This document shows, in pieces, positions 1 to 5,613 of a stretch of 5,655 nucleotides of DNA. Position numbers and translations under genes: made by a program. How positions within the stretch are numbered: the first letter of the stretch is position 1; the number at the start of each line of letters is the position of its first letter. Under the pieces are notes generated by a model that did no database searches, had not been told where the DNA came from, and saw only the letters and a list, made by a program, of their open reading frames with translations. This DNA comes from Pseudomonadota bacterium (lineage in GTDB: Bacteria > Myxococcota_A > Bradymonadia > UBA4248): the NCBI GenBank assembly GCA_009786045.1, contig WQTY01000160.1, positions 1 through 5,655 of the forward strand, given 5' to 3'.

Positions 1-19
1 TCTGGTACACTGTCCCCTT

Positions 20-76
20 CCACCCACAGGCAATGCGAAGCATTGCAGGGGGTGTGGGGGAGCAATGCTCCCCCAC
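20..76. repeat. Composite hairpin repeat, left copy
   Basis: This non-coding stretch contains two consecutive perfect palindromes. The first is GCAATGC / GAA loop / GCATTGC at 30-46. The second is GTGGGGGAGC / AAT loop / GCTCCCCCAC at 54-76, a 10-bp stem. The first hairpin is itself bracketed by CACCC (21-25) and GGGTG (50-54), which could extend it. The G's at 54 and beyond are shared between the two folds. The first hairpin plus the following AGGGGGT recurs at 5518-5541 with a one-base loop change and in the same orientation, so this is a dispersed element and not a unique site. The second hairpin is followed by an A-rich run (77-89) and not by T's, so it does not look like an intrinsic terminator for plus-strand transcription. 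Function is unknown. Confidence 0.75.
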
Positions 77-102
77 AAAAAAATAAAAACGGATAAGCAG
101 CG

Positions 103-825
103 ATGGGGATAGCAGAGAATTTAGAACATCTTGAGTCGCGCATCAGGGCAGCCTGTGAACGCAGCGGGCGTTTGCGGGAGGACGTCGTTTTGGTTGGCGT
201 AAGCAAGCTTCATACGGCGACAACCATCGTGTCGGCGTTAGAGACGACATCGCTTCGCGATTTTGGGGAGAACTATGTGCAGGAATATGTCGCCAAGCGT
301 GCGCTGCTGCAGGAGCGTTCGGAAGCGATTGCCTGGCACTTCATTGGCCATTTGCAGCGCAACAAGGTGCGAGCGCTGGTATCCGCCGGGCCTTGCCTCA
401 TCCACACGATCGACAGCGTCGACCTGGCTTTGCACTTAGACAGGATTTGCGGTGAAATCTGCCCGGAAAAACCTCAACCCATCCTGGTGGAGATGAGGAT
501 TGGCGATGAGGAGAGCGCTAAAACGGGCATCTTGCCAGAGTCATTGCCAAGTCTTATTGAGGCATTGGCGCATTGCCGGCATTTAAACTGGCGCGGCCTG
601 ATGATCGTCCCCCCCATCGGCCATGCGCCAGAATCGTCACGCCCCTATTTCCGGCAGACGCGAGCGCTCCTTACGCACCTCAACGAGAATTACCATACTG
701 GGCTCAATGTTCTCTCATACGGCATGAGCGATGATTTCGAGGTCGCTATCGAGGAAGGGGCGACCCACATCCGCATAGGCACAGCAATCTTTGGAGCGCG
801 CGATGAACGACAGCATTCAAAATAA
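103..825 (+). CDS. yggS: YggS/PLPBP-family pyridoxal phosphate homeostasis protein
   Basis: This 240-residue protein has the usual length of the YggS/PROSC (PLPBP) family. These are single-domain, cytoplasmic, alanine-racemase-like TIM barrels that bind pyridoxal 5'-phosphate (PLP) and buffer its level; no catalytic activity is established for the family. Visible signatures are LVGVSK at residues 30-35, with Lys35 as the expected PLP Schiff-base lysine, DFGENYVQE (53-61), WHFIGHLQRNK (78-88), IHTIDS (100-105), GLMIVPP (165-171), GMSDDFEVAI (207-216) and RIGTAIFG (224-231). The usual LSMGMS motif reads LSYGMS here, a small deviation. An in-frame stop (TAA, 94-96) lies just upstream, so ATG 103 is the only reasonable start; the ribosome site is weak (GGATAAG at 91-97). 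The gene overlaps the next one, pdxA, by 23 bp, which supports co-transcription and a shared vitamin B6 role. Confidence 0.93.
   Translation: MGIAENLEHLESRIRAACERSGRLREDVVLVGVSKLHTATTIVSALETTSLRDFGENYVQEYVAKRALLQERSEAIAWHFIGHLQRNKVRALVSAGPCLIHTIDSVDLALHLDRICGEICPEKPQPILVEMRIGDEESAKTGILPESLPSLIEALAHCRHLNWRGLMIVPPIGHAPESSRPYFRQTRALLTHLNENYHTGLNVLSYGMSDDFEVAIEEGATHIRIGTAIFGARDERQHSK
793..796 (+). promoter_or_regulatory. Ribosome binding site of pdxA, inside yggS
   Basis: GGAG lies 6 nt before ATG 803, inside the last codons of the upstream gene. It favours ATG 803 over the in-frame TTG at 791, because the GGAG would lie within the coding sequence if TTG 791 were used. Confidence 0.7.
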
Positions 826-1870
826 GACACATGAAGGCACAGTTGGGCGACATCGATTGGCACTTGCGCCAGGCGACCCCGCGGGCATCGGTTACGAGAT
901 TATGCTTTCGGCGCTTTGCCGGTCAGAACTGCTGGCCAAGGCACAATTCGGGGGCATCGTCTTTGTCATCTACGCACACCGTGCTTTGTTCGAAAAGGCA
1001 CGCGATCGCTTTGCGCCAAGTCTGGCGCTATGGCCTGTCAACGATGCGTCCGAAGCGCTGGAGTGCGAGCGTTTGTACCTGATAGACTCTGGCCTCCCCG
1101 TTCCCAACTTTAAACCTGGTCAACTTTCGGCTGCCTGTGCTGCCAGCGCCCATCGCTCGCTCATGCAGGCAAGCGACGACGTCAAACGCGGCATCATTGA
1201 CGGCATATGTACAGGCCCCATCCACAAGGCAGCCATGCGTCTTGCCCATATTTCGGCCATTGGTCACACCGAGATGCTGGCCAATGTCTTTGGCACGCCC
1301 CATGCCATGACGCTCTTTATCACACGAGCTCTGAGAATTTTTTTCTACTCACGGCATTTGTCGCTTCGCCAGGCACTTGATACACTCGACATCGAAGGGA
1401 TCGTCGAATTTGGCATACGCATGCACGAACACATGCAAAGCCTTGGTTTTAAGTCGCCGCGCCTTGCCATGGCAGCGCTCAATCCCCATGCCGGTGACAG
1501 CGGCCAGTTTGGCGACGAAGAGACTCGAATCCTTATCCCTGCGGCAACCCGGCTGCGGACGCTTGGCATTAACATGGCCGAGCCGATTGCCGCGGACAGC
1601 GTCTTTGCACAAGCTGCCAGAGGACGTTTTGATGCCGTCTTGTCGCTGTACCATGACCAGGGCCATATCGCTGCCAAGACCTACGATTTCGAACGCACGA
1701 TATCCATGACCCTTGGGCTGCCCTGTTTGCGGACATCGGTCGATCATGGTCCGGCGCTCGACATCGCCTGGCACGGCAAAGCTCAGTCACTTTCGATGGA
1801 AACAGCGATAGATGCCCTCATCGACTACTTCCTCCTCAAAAAATGCCCCTCGTCCGATATCCAGCCTTAA
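803..1870 (+). CDS. pdxA: PdxA-family 4-hydroxythreonine-4-phosphate dehydrogenase
   Basis: The product is 355 residues from ATG 803, close to the 330 or so of characterised PdxA. The enzyme oxidises 4-phosphohydroxy-L-threonine with NAD(P) in the DXP-dependent route to pyridoxine phosphate, as a metal-dependent cytoplasmic dimer. Seen in the sequence (numbering from ATG 803): PGDPAGIG at 23-30, GPIHKAAM at 138-145, GHTEMLAN at 154-161, RHLSLRQ at 184-190, LNPHAGDSGQFGDEE at 226-240, YHDQGH at 283-288, and TLGLPCLRTSVDHG at 303-316. His155, His185 and His284 correspond to the three metal ligands of E. coli PdxA (His166, His211, His266), so the site looks intact. The motif GTAFDIA is GPALDIA here. 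Related family members (PdxA2/DtnK-pathway type) act on threonate or erythronate phosphates; the neighbouring PLP-homeostasis gene favours the vitamin B6 role. The start overlaps the end of the upstream gene by 23 bp, suggesting translational coupling. Confidence 0.9.
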   Translation: MNDSIQNKTHEGTVGRHRLALAPGDPAGIGYEIMLSALCRSELLAKAQFGGIVFVIYAHRALFEKARDRFAPSLALWPVNDASEALECERLYLIDSGLPVPNFKPGQLSAACAASAHRSLMQASDDVKRGIIDGICTGPIHKAAMRLAHISAIGHTEMLANVFGTPHAMTLFITRALRIFFYSRHLSLRQALDTLDIEGIVEFGIRMHEHMQSLGFKSPRLAMAALNPHAGDSGQFGDEETRILIPAATRLRTLGINMAEPIAADSVFAQAARGRFDAVLSLYHDQGHIAAKTYDFERTISMTLGLPCLRTSVDHGPALDIAWHGKAQSLSMETAIDALIDYFLLKKCPSSDIQP

Positions 1871-1897
1871 TGCCGGATTCTGTTTTGGAAACGCACC

Positions 1898-1914
1898 GGC
1901 CCGTATGACGGGCC
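1898..1914. other. Hairpin in the pdxA-galT gap
   Basis: GGCCCGT (1898-1904) and ACGGGCC (1908-1914) form a perfect 7-bp stem with the three-base loop ATG. No T-tract follows; the next bases are a C-rich run and then the galT ribosome site. It is not a canonical intrinsic terminator and could be an RNA-stability or processing element. It shares the three-base-loop style of the palindromes at both ends of the window but not their sequence. Confidence 0.6.
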
Positions 1915-1925
1915 ACCCTCCCTCC

Positions 1926-1931
1926 AAAGGA
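1926..1931 (+). promoter_or_regulatory. Ribosome binding site of the galT-like gene
   Basis: AAAGGA sits 5 nt before ATG 1937. This is good Shine-Dalgarno spacing and fixes that start. Confidence 0.7.
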
Positions 1932-1936
1932 TTTGC

Positions 1937-2944
1937 ATGTCGGAGCTGCGCTATAATGTTGTCACCCAGGAATGGGTCATCATTGCACCTGAACGGGCAA
2001 AACGGCCGATGGCCTTTGCCTCGACACTCCCCATGGGGCGGCTGCCCGAACACGACCCAGAGTGTCCGTTTTGCCCGGGCAACGAGGCGATGGCTTCGGA
2101 GGAAACGTTTCGCATGGTCGACGCCAGAGGCGCGTGGCTAACCCGTGCCGTTAAGAACAAGTATCCGGCGCTGGATGAAGATGTTGACCCAATCGAATCG
2201 GGAGATTTTTTTCGCACGAGCATCCGCGGATTTGGCATCCACGAAGTCATCATCGATACACCCAGGCACGACAGCTGCATCACCATGTTGTCGATCCCGC
2301 AGCTGACGCGCGTGCTTCTGACCTATCGCCATCGCTATCTCGCACATGCAGACGACAAACGGGTCAAACATATCATTCTTTTTAAGAACAACGGCATGCT
2401 GGCAGGTTCGTCTCTGGTACATCCCCATTCTCAGCTCATCGCCAGCCCTATCATATCTCATCAAATCAGTGCGCGGCTGCATGGAATGCAACAGTATTTT
2501 GAAGAAACCGGACACTGCCTCATGTGCGACATGCTGCAGCGCGAGCTCGAAGAAAATCAGCGCATCATTTATCAAAATGACAAATTCGTGTCATTTTTGC
2601 CCTACGCGGCCCTGTCCAGCTATCACACATGGATCTTTCCCCGCCGGCACGATGCCCATTTTGGCGCCCTTTCCGACGACGACCTGGCCTCATTGGCCGA
2701 AATACTGTCTCTCATTCTTCAGGCACATGAAAAACTTCTCGGACGCCCGGACTTTAACTTTGTCGTGCGCTCCGCCCCAATGGGCTGCCCAAATCACCTC
2801 TATCACTGGTATGTTTCAATCATTCCGCGCATCAGCAAAACGGCCGGATTCGAGATCGGTTCAAACATCTTCATCAACACGTCGCTGCCCGAGCACAATG
2901 CCCTCGAACTGCGCCATGTCGTCGACATTCTCCGAGGTAAATAA
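1937..2944 (+). CDS. galT: GalT-like HIT-superfamily nucleotidylyltransferase
   Basis: This 335-residue cytoplasmic protein belongs to the galactose-1-phosphate uridylyltransferase branch of the HIT superfamily, which moves a nucleotidyl group via a covalent His intermediate. CPFC (Cys43, Cys46), His111 in DTPRHD, and His162 of HPHSQ (162-166) match the first zinc site. His164 is the expected nucleophilic histidine and Gln166 follows it. The C-terminal half has a second CxxC (Cys194, Cys197 in GHCLMC), histidines at 238/241 and His290 in YHWYVSIIP, suggesting a second metal site. The short length, HPHSQ in place of HPHGQ, the YFEETGHC segment and the GGFEIG-like ending (AGFEIGSNIFIN, 303-314) recall from memory the plant protein At5g18200, an ADP-glucose phosphorylase. 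UDP-hexose versus ADP-glucose substrate therefore cannot be decided here. No galK, galE or glg gene is adjacent. The gap to pdxA is 66 bp and the ribosome site is good. Confidence 0.85.
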   Translation: MSELRYNVVTQEWVIIAPERAKRPMAFASTLPMGRLPEHDPECPFCPGNEAMASEETFRMVDARGAWLTRAVKNKYPALDEDVDPIESGDFFRTSIRGFGIHEVIIDTPRHDSCITMLSIPQLTRVLLTYRHRYLAHADDKRVKHIILFKNNGMLAGSSLVHPHSQLIASPIISHQISARLHGMQQYFEETGHCLMCDMLQRELEENQRIIYQNDKFVSFLPYAALSSYHTWIFPRRHDAHFGALSDDDLASLAEILSLILQAHEKLLGRPDFNFVVRSAPMGCPNHLYHWYVSIIPRISKTAGFEIGSNIFINTSLPEHNALELRHVVDILRGK

Positions 2945-2949
2945 AAAAT

Positions 2950-3048
2950 GTCATACTCGGAACCTATGAAAACAAACTGGTCCCTGTCGAAGACCACAAC
3001 ACGAACGACATTGCCGAAGATTATAACGAAAACGATAAAATACGTTAG
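2950..3048 (+). other. Start-less open frame of 32 codons, possible gene remnant
   Basis: Directly after the galT stop, the frame beginning GTC at 2950 stays open for 32 codons to TAG 3046-3048. Its translation opens VILGTYENKLVPVEDHN and becomes strongly acidic and Asn-rich near its end. It looks more protein-like than the alternative ATG frame at 2948. It has no ATG, GTG or TTG start, and a stop lies just upstream in the same frame (2938-2940). It could be the tail of a lost gene, a frameshifted small gene, or chance. No homologue is recognised. Confidence 0.25.
3011..3041 (+). promoter_or_regulatory. Possible sigma70-type promoter for the kinase genes
   Basis: TTGCCG (3011-3016) is followed after 17 bp by GATAAA (3034-3039), each matching 4 of 6 consensus bases. 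TAAAAT at 3036-3041 is an alternative -10 with a 5 of 6 match but 19-bp spacing. Transcription would begin near 3045 and run through the two hairpins before kinase 1. The region is AT-rich, so chance matches are likely, and it overlaps the start-less frame described at 2950-3048. Confidence 0.3.
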
Positions 3049-3061
3049 ACTTTCTGGTCGC

Positions 3062-3097
3062 GCCCTATCCGAAGCCCAAAAGGCTTCGGATACGGGC
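3062..3097 (+). other. Strong hairpin, first element of the kinase leader
   Basis: TATCCGAAGCC (3066-3076) pairs perfectly with GGCTTCGGATA (3082-3092) around a CAAAA loop. Beyond a bulged C at 3093 the stem continues with GCCC (3062-3065) against GGGC (3094-3097), giving about 15 bp in total. No T-run follows directly. It stands immediately before the T-tract hairpin at 3099-3141, and the GGGC arm could instead pair with GCCC inside that second element. Confidence 0.75.
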
Positions 3098-3098
3098 T

Positions 3099-3141
3099 GC
3101 GGCGTCCGCTATTGGCGAGCCAATACGCGCCCGCTTTTTTT
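3099..3141 (+). terminator. Intrinsic terminator, either galT end or kinase attenuator
   Basis: A GC-rich imperfect stem is followed by seven T residues (3135-3141). The lower stem is GCGG (3099-3102) with CCGC (3131-3134); the upper stem is TATTGG (3110-3115) with CCAATA (3120-3125) around a CGAG loop. The central part can pair in more than one register. This is the classic form of a rho-independent terminator on the plus strand. It ends only 20 bp before the kinase start, which leaves no room for a promoter in between. Kinase transcription must therefore begin upstream and pass through it, or begin inside it. Confidence 0.75.
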
Positions 3142-3161
3142 GGAGTGAGAACCGTCGGTAT

Positions 3162-4388
3162 ATGTATCAGGCGAACGCGCAACGCGCAGAAATTTCCCCA
3201 AGCGAACTGCCTGCTGCACCCAACAGCATGCGAGTTGGCGGCTACAGGTTTTTGCGCCAGCTTGGCAAGGCTGGGCAAGGCGAATCGTGGCTGGCGGAAG
3301 ACGAAAAAAACCAACAGCTCGTCGCGATCAAAGTGTATGACCTGCGTCTCGCTTCGGATTGGAAGACAATCGAGTTGTGGAAACGCGAAATCGACGTTCT
3401 GAGGAATATATCGATCGAGGGCGTTCCGGAAGTGATCGAAGTGATAGAGGCAGAGTCCGTGCTTTATGCTGTACAGACTTATGTCAACGGATCGTCACTG
3501 AAAGCACGCCTGGAAGAAGACGAATGGAGCATGGACTTTGGTGAGATGCTCAATGTTATCACGCCATTGGCAGAAATACTAAGACAACTTCAAAATCGAG
3601 GCGTCCCGATCATTCATCGCGACATCAACCCCAACAACATCATCATCGATGAAAAACGCAAAGTATGGCTCACAGACTTTGGTGTCGTCGCAGCATTTTC
3701 GCAAAAGACAAACGCCTCGACGATGGCAGGCACAGCGGGTTATATGGCGCCCGAGCAGCTAATGGGAAAGGTGACACCTGCAGCAGATATGTATGCACTT
3801 GGCGCAACCATCCTCACCATGCTGACCGGTATCGAACCCCATCAGATCAAAACGCGCAAGCTGAAGCTTCAGTATGAGGATTTGCTGCCTGAAAGCGTCC
3901 CTCTCTGGTTCAGCGATATTCTTTCGGATTTGCTCGAACCCGATCCCGAAAACCGCATTCAAAACGCCGATGAACTGCTTCAGCTTCTTAGTGCACCTCA
4001 TGATGTCAAACCAGATGACAGACAAATGGCGCAAGGGTCGGCGCTTAAGGAAGCAATCGTATCGTTGCGCGTGGAGAAGATGCACGAAATACGTACTGGC
4101 CGGAAGCCTGCCTTAATGGTGATACTTTTTCTGTTTCTCATTTCTTCATTGGCAGCGGCAGCTATGGGGATCTACAACTTTACTATGGATGGGTTCATAA
4201 GTATGAAGTTAAACTTCCCTGATATGCTGGCGCTGGATTGGATAACAGAGCGTGACATCACCAGACTAAGCTTCCCCAATATACCAGCACCGGTTTACTT
4301 TCTTCTCACTGCTGCGTGTATCGCATGGCTCGTCATTGGATGGCGGTTGACCAAGCATCTCATGTCTGCCAACTGGCAAAGCAAATAA
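3162..4388 (+). CDS. Eukaryotic-like Ser/Thr kinase 1, two C-terminal TM segments, HRDxN
   Basis: The product is 408 residues, with a Hanks-type kinase domain at about 28-277 that would transfer phosphate from ATP to Ser/Thr of unknown targets at the inner face of the membrane. Visible landmarks are a loose Gly-rich loop LGKAGQGES (34-42, the second Gly being Ala37), VAIK with Lys57, a likely alpha-C Glu76, IHRDINPNN (151-159), DFG (172-174), an activation segment with STMAGTAGYMAPE, Asp209 and Arg265. The catalytic-loop lysine usual in HRDxKPxN is Asn156. Similar HRDxS/N forms occur in myxobacterial kinases, so inactivity is not proven. Two hydrophobic segments follow (about 316-338 and 376-396) around a loop of about 37 residues, with basic residues at both cytoplasmic ends. 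No PASTA or other known sensor domain is seen. The start has a poor ribosome site (GGAG at 3142-3145, 16 nt away). ATG 3162 is preferred over ATG 3228 because the paralogue has a similar N-terminal extension. Confidence 0.9.
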   Translation: MYQANAQRAEISPSELPAAPNSMRVGGYRFLRQLGKAGQGESWLAEDEKNQQLVAIKVYDLRLASDWKTIELWKREIDVLRNISIEGVPEVIEVIEAESVLYAVQTYVNGSSLKARLEEDEWSMDFGEMLNVITPLAEILRQLQNRGVPIIHRDINPNNIIIDEKRKVWLTDFGVVAAFSQKTNASTMAGTAGYMAPEQLMGKVTPAADMYALGATILTMLTGIEPHQIKTRKLKLQYEDLLPESVPLWFSDILSDLLEPDPENRIQNADELLQLLSAPHDVKPDDRQMAQGSALKEAIVSLRVEKMHEIRTGRKPALMVILFLFLISSLAAAAMGIYNFTMDGFISMKLNFPDMLALDWITERDITRLSFPNIPAPVYFLLTAACIAWLVIGWRLTKHLMSANWQSK

Positions 4389-4394
4389 ATCGAA

Positions 4395-5492
4395 ATGATC
4401 AACCAACCCAAGACAGCAGAAACGCACAAACAGCGTGGTTCACAAACGGCATCGCCGTCAATCGCCGAGGGCATAATCGTCGGTGATTATCGTTTTTTGC
4501 GTTGTATCGGGCATGGATCACAAGCAGAAATGTGGGAAGCCGTACACTGCGATGACGATTCGCTGCGCGTTGCCATCAAGGTTTTTGATCTGAACAACGT
4601 CAAAAACTGGAACGGCTTTGATTTACTGTTTAATGAAGCTGCAACCTTGCGCGAGTTATCTATCGACGGTGTGCCCAGGTATCATGATTTCATTTCGCTG
4701 CCACCGATGTTCTTTCTCGTGCAATGTTACATTGATGCGCCATCTCTGCAAGCGAGGCTAGATAACGGGTTTCGTCCTCTTCCCGATGCCATTTGCGACA
4801 TCCTCAGGCAGTTGGCAACAATCCTCGTCGAACTTCACGAACGGGACGTTCCCATCATCCACCGTGATATCAAACCCGGAAATATCCTCATCAATGATGA
4901 TAATCGCGTTTGGCTCATAGATTTTGGCATCGTGGCAGATGATTTGCAGGAATCGTCTGGTTCGACGATGGCCGGAACGGTGGGCTATATGGCACCGGAA
5001 CAGTTGGTTGGCGAAGTATCGCCTGCGGCAGACATGTATAGCCTTGGCGCAACCATGGCGTATCTGTTCTCCGGCGTTGCACCCGGTAAAATGGAGACAA
5101 AAGGCCTGATGATCGATCTGGATAAATATCTGTCCGATTCGACGCCATCGTGGTTCAGGCAGATCATCGCCGATCTTCTTAATCCCTATCCCGAAAAGCG
5201 CCTGTCAAGCGCAAGACAGCTGCTCAGACGCCTGGAGAACGATCGGAAATTAACGCAAGAAGAACTCGAAGCCACTTACGGTGTCAGCACCAATGCTAAA
5301 TCTGAGCGTGAAAAGCGCAGAACAACAGTCAGTGTCGAAAGACGTACGCAGGATAATATATTTGATCGTATAGAAACTCTGAAGGAACGCAAAGCGCGGG
5401 TGGAAAGGCTTAAGGGAATGATAAGCGGGTTTGGGACTCTCATCCTCATCGTGTTATTTTTCCTTTTTCTGTATTACACCCGTGGAAAGTGA
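4395..5492 (+). CDS. Eukaryotic-like Ser/Thr kinase 2, C-terminal tail-anchored
   Basis: The product is 365 residues, with a Hanks-type kinase domain at about 32-280, then a charged, probably helical linker (about 300-341) and one hydrophobic segment (about 342-361) ending in TRGK. This suggests a cytoplasmic kinase anchored by its tail. Landmarks are the Gly-rich loop IGHGSQAEM (38-46, third Gly replaced by Ala44), VAIK with Lys62, likely alpha-C Glu81, canonical HRDIKPGN (156-163), DFG (176-178), STMAGTVGYMAPE (190-202) and Asp213. All catalytic residues are present, so it should be active. It is a paralogue of the preceding gene: YRFLR, AIKV.DL, GVP, VPIIHRDI, STMAGT.GYMAPEQL, PAADMY.LGAT and the WF..I..DLL.P.PE.R block are shared in order. 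It starts 6 bp after the upstream stop without a clear ribosome site, so translational coupling is likely. Substrates are unknown. Confidence 0.92.
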   Translation: MINQPKTAETHKQRGSQTASPSIAEGIIVGDYRFLRCIGHGSQAEMWEAVHCDDDSLRVAIKVFDLNNVKNWNGFDLLFNEAATLRELSIDGVPRYHDFISLPPMFFLVQCYIDAPSLQARLDNGFRPLPDAICDILRQLATILVELHERDVPIIHRDIKPGNILINDDNRVWLIDFGIVADDLQESSGSTMAGTVGYMAPEQLVGEVSPAADMYSLGATMAYLFSGVAPGKMETKGLMIDLDKYLSDSTPSWFRQIIADLLNPYPEKRLSSARQLLRRLENDRKLTQEELEATYGVSTNAKSEREKRRTTVSVERRTQDNIFDRIETLKERKARVERLKGMISGFGTLILIVLFFLFLYYTRGK

Positions 5493-5504
5493 TGCTTCCT
5501 GCTA

Positions 5505-5560
5505 CACCTCACCCGAAGCAATGCGTAGCATTGCAGGGGGTTCAGGGGAGCTGGTTTCCC
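5505..5560. repeat. Composite hairpin repeat, right copy
   Basis: GCAATGC / GTA loop / GCATTGC (5518-5534) followed by AGGGGGT (5535-5541) repeats the element at 30-53 in the same orientation, about 5.5 kb apart. The flanking ACCC (5511-5514) can pair with GGGT (5538-5541), echoing the left copy. The second hairpin is degraded here: GGGA (5546-5549) with TCCC (5557-5560) replaces the left copy's 10-bp stem. Confidence 0.7.
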
Positions 5561-5565
5561 GAATA

Positions 5566-5601
5566 GGGCGAACTGTGTTCGCCCGTGCGACGCAGTCGCA
5601 C
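5566..5601. repeat. Two abutting perfect palindromes with three-base loops
   Basis: GGGCGAAC / TGT / GTTCGCCC (5566-5584, 8-bp stem) is followed with no spacer by GTGCGAC / GCA / GTCGCAC (5585-5601, 7-bp stem). Neither has a T-tract. Together with the repeat before them and the hairpin after them they form a dense structured block downstream of the kinase operon. Confidence 0.75.
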
Positions 5602-5613
5602 TAGCGGGGCGTT

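Noticed and set aside
54..89. Intrinsic terminator of an upstream gene
   Set aside because: The hairpin is followed by A's, not T's, on the plus strand. On the minus strand the T-run comes before the hairpin.
791..802. TTG 791 as the start of pdxA
   Set aside because: It adds only four residues and would place the good GGAG at 793-796 inside the gene; ATG 803 has proper spacing.
1349..1774. Antisense open frame of 141 codons in pdxA
   Set aside because: A shadow of the sense codons. The sense protein has intact family motifs and the antisense product shows no recognisable domain.
2138..2575. Antisense open frame of 145 codons in galT
   Set aside because: It lies wholly opposite a well-supported gene and has no domain or ribosome site of note.
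2948..3148. 66-codon ATG frame directly after galT
   Set aside because: It runs through both strong hairpins and the T-tract, its composition is unnatural, and it has no ribosome site beyond an A-run. More likely non-coding.
3228..3230. Internal ATG as the start of kinase 1
   Set aside because: No ribosome site precedes it, and the paralogue has a comparable N-terminal extension of about 30 residues before the shared YRFLR.
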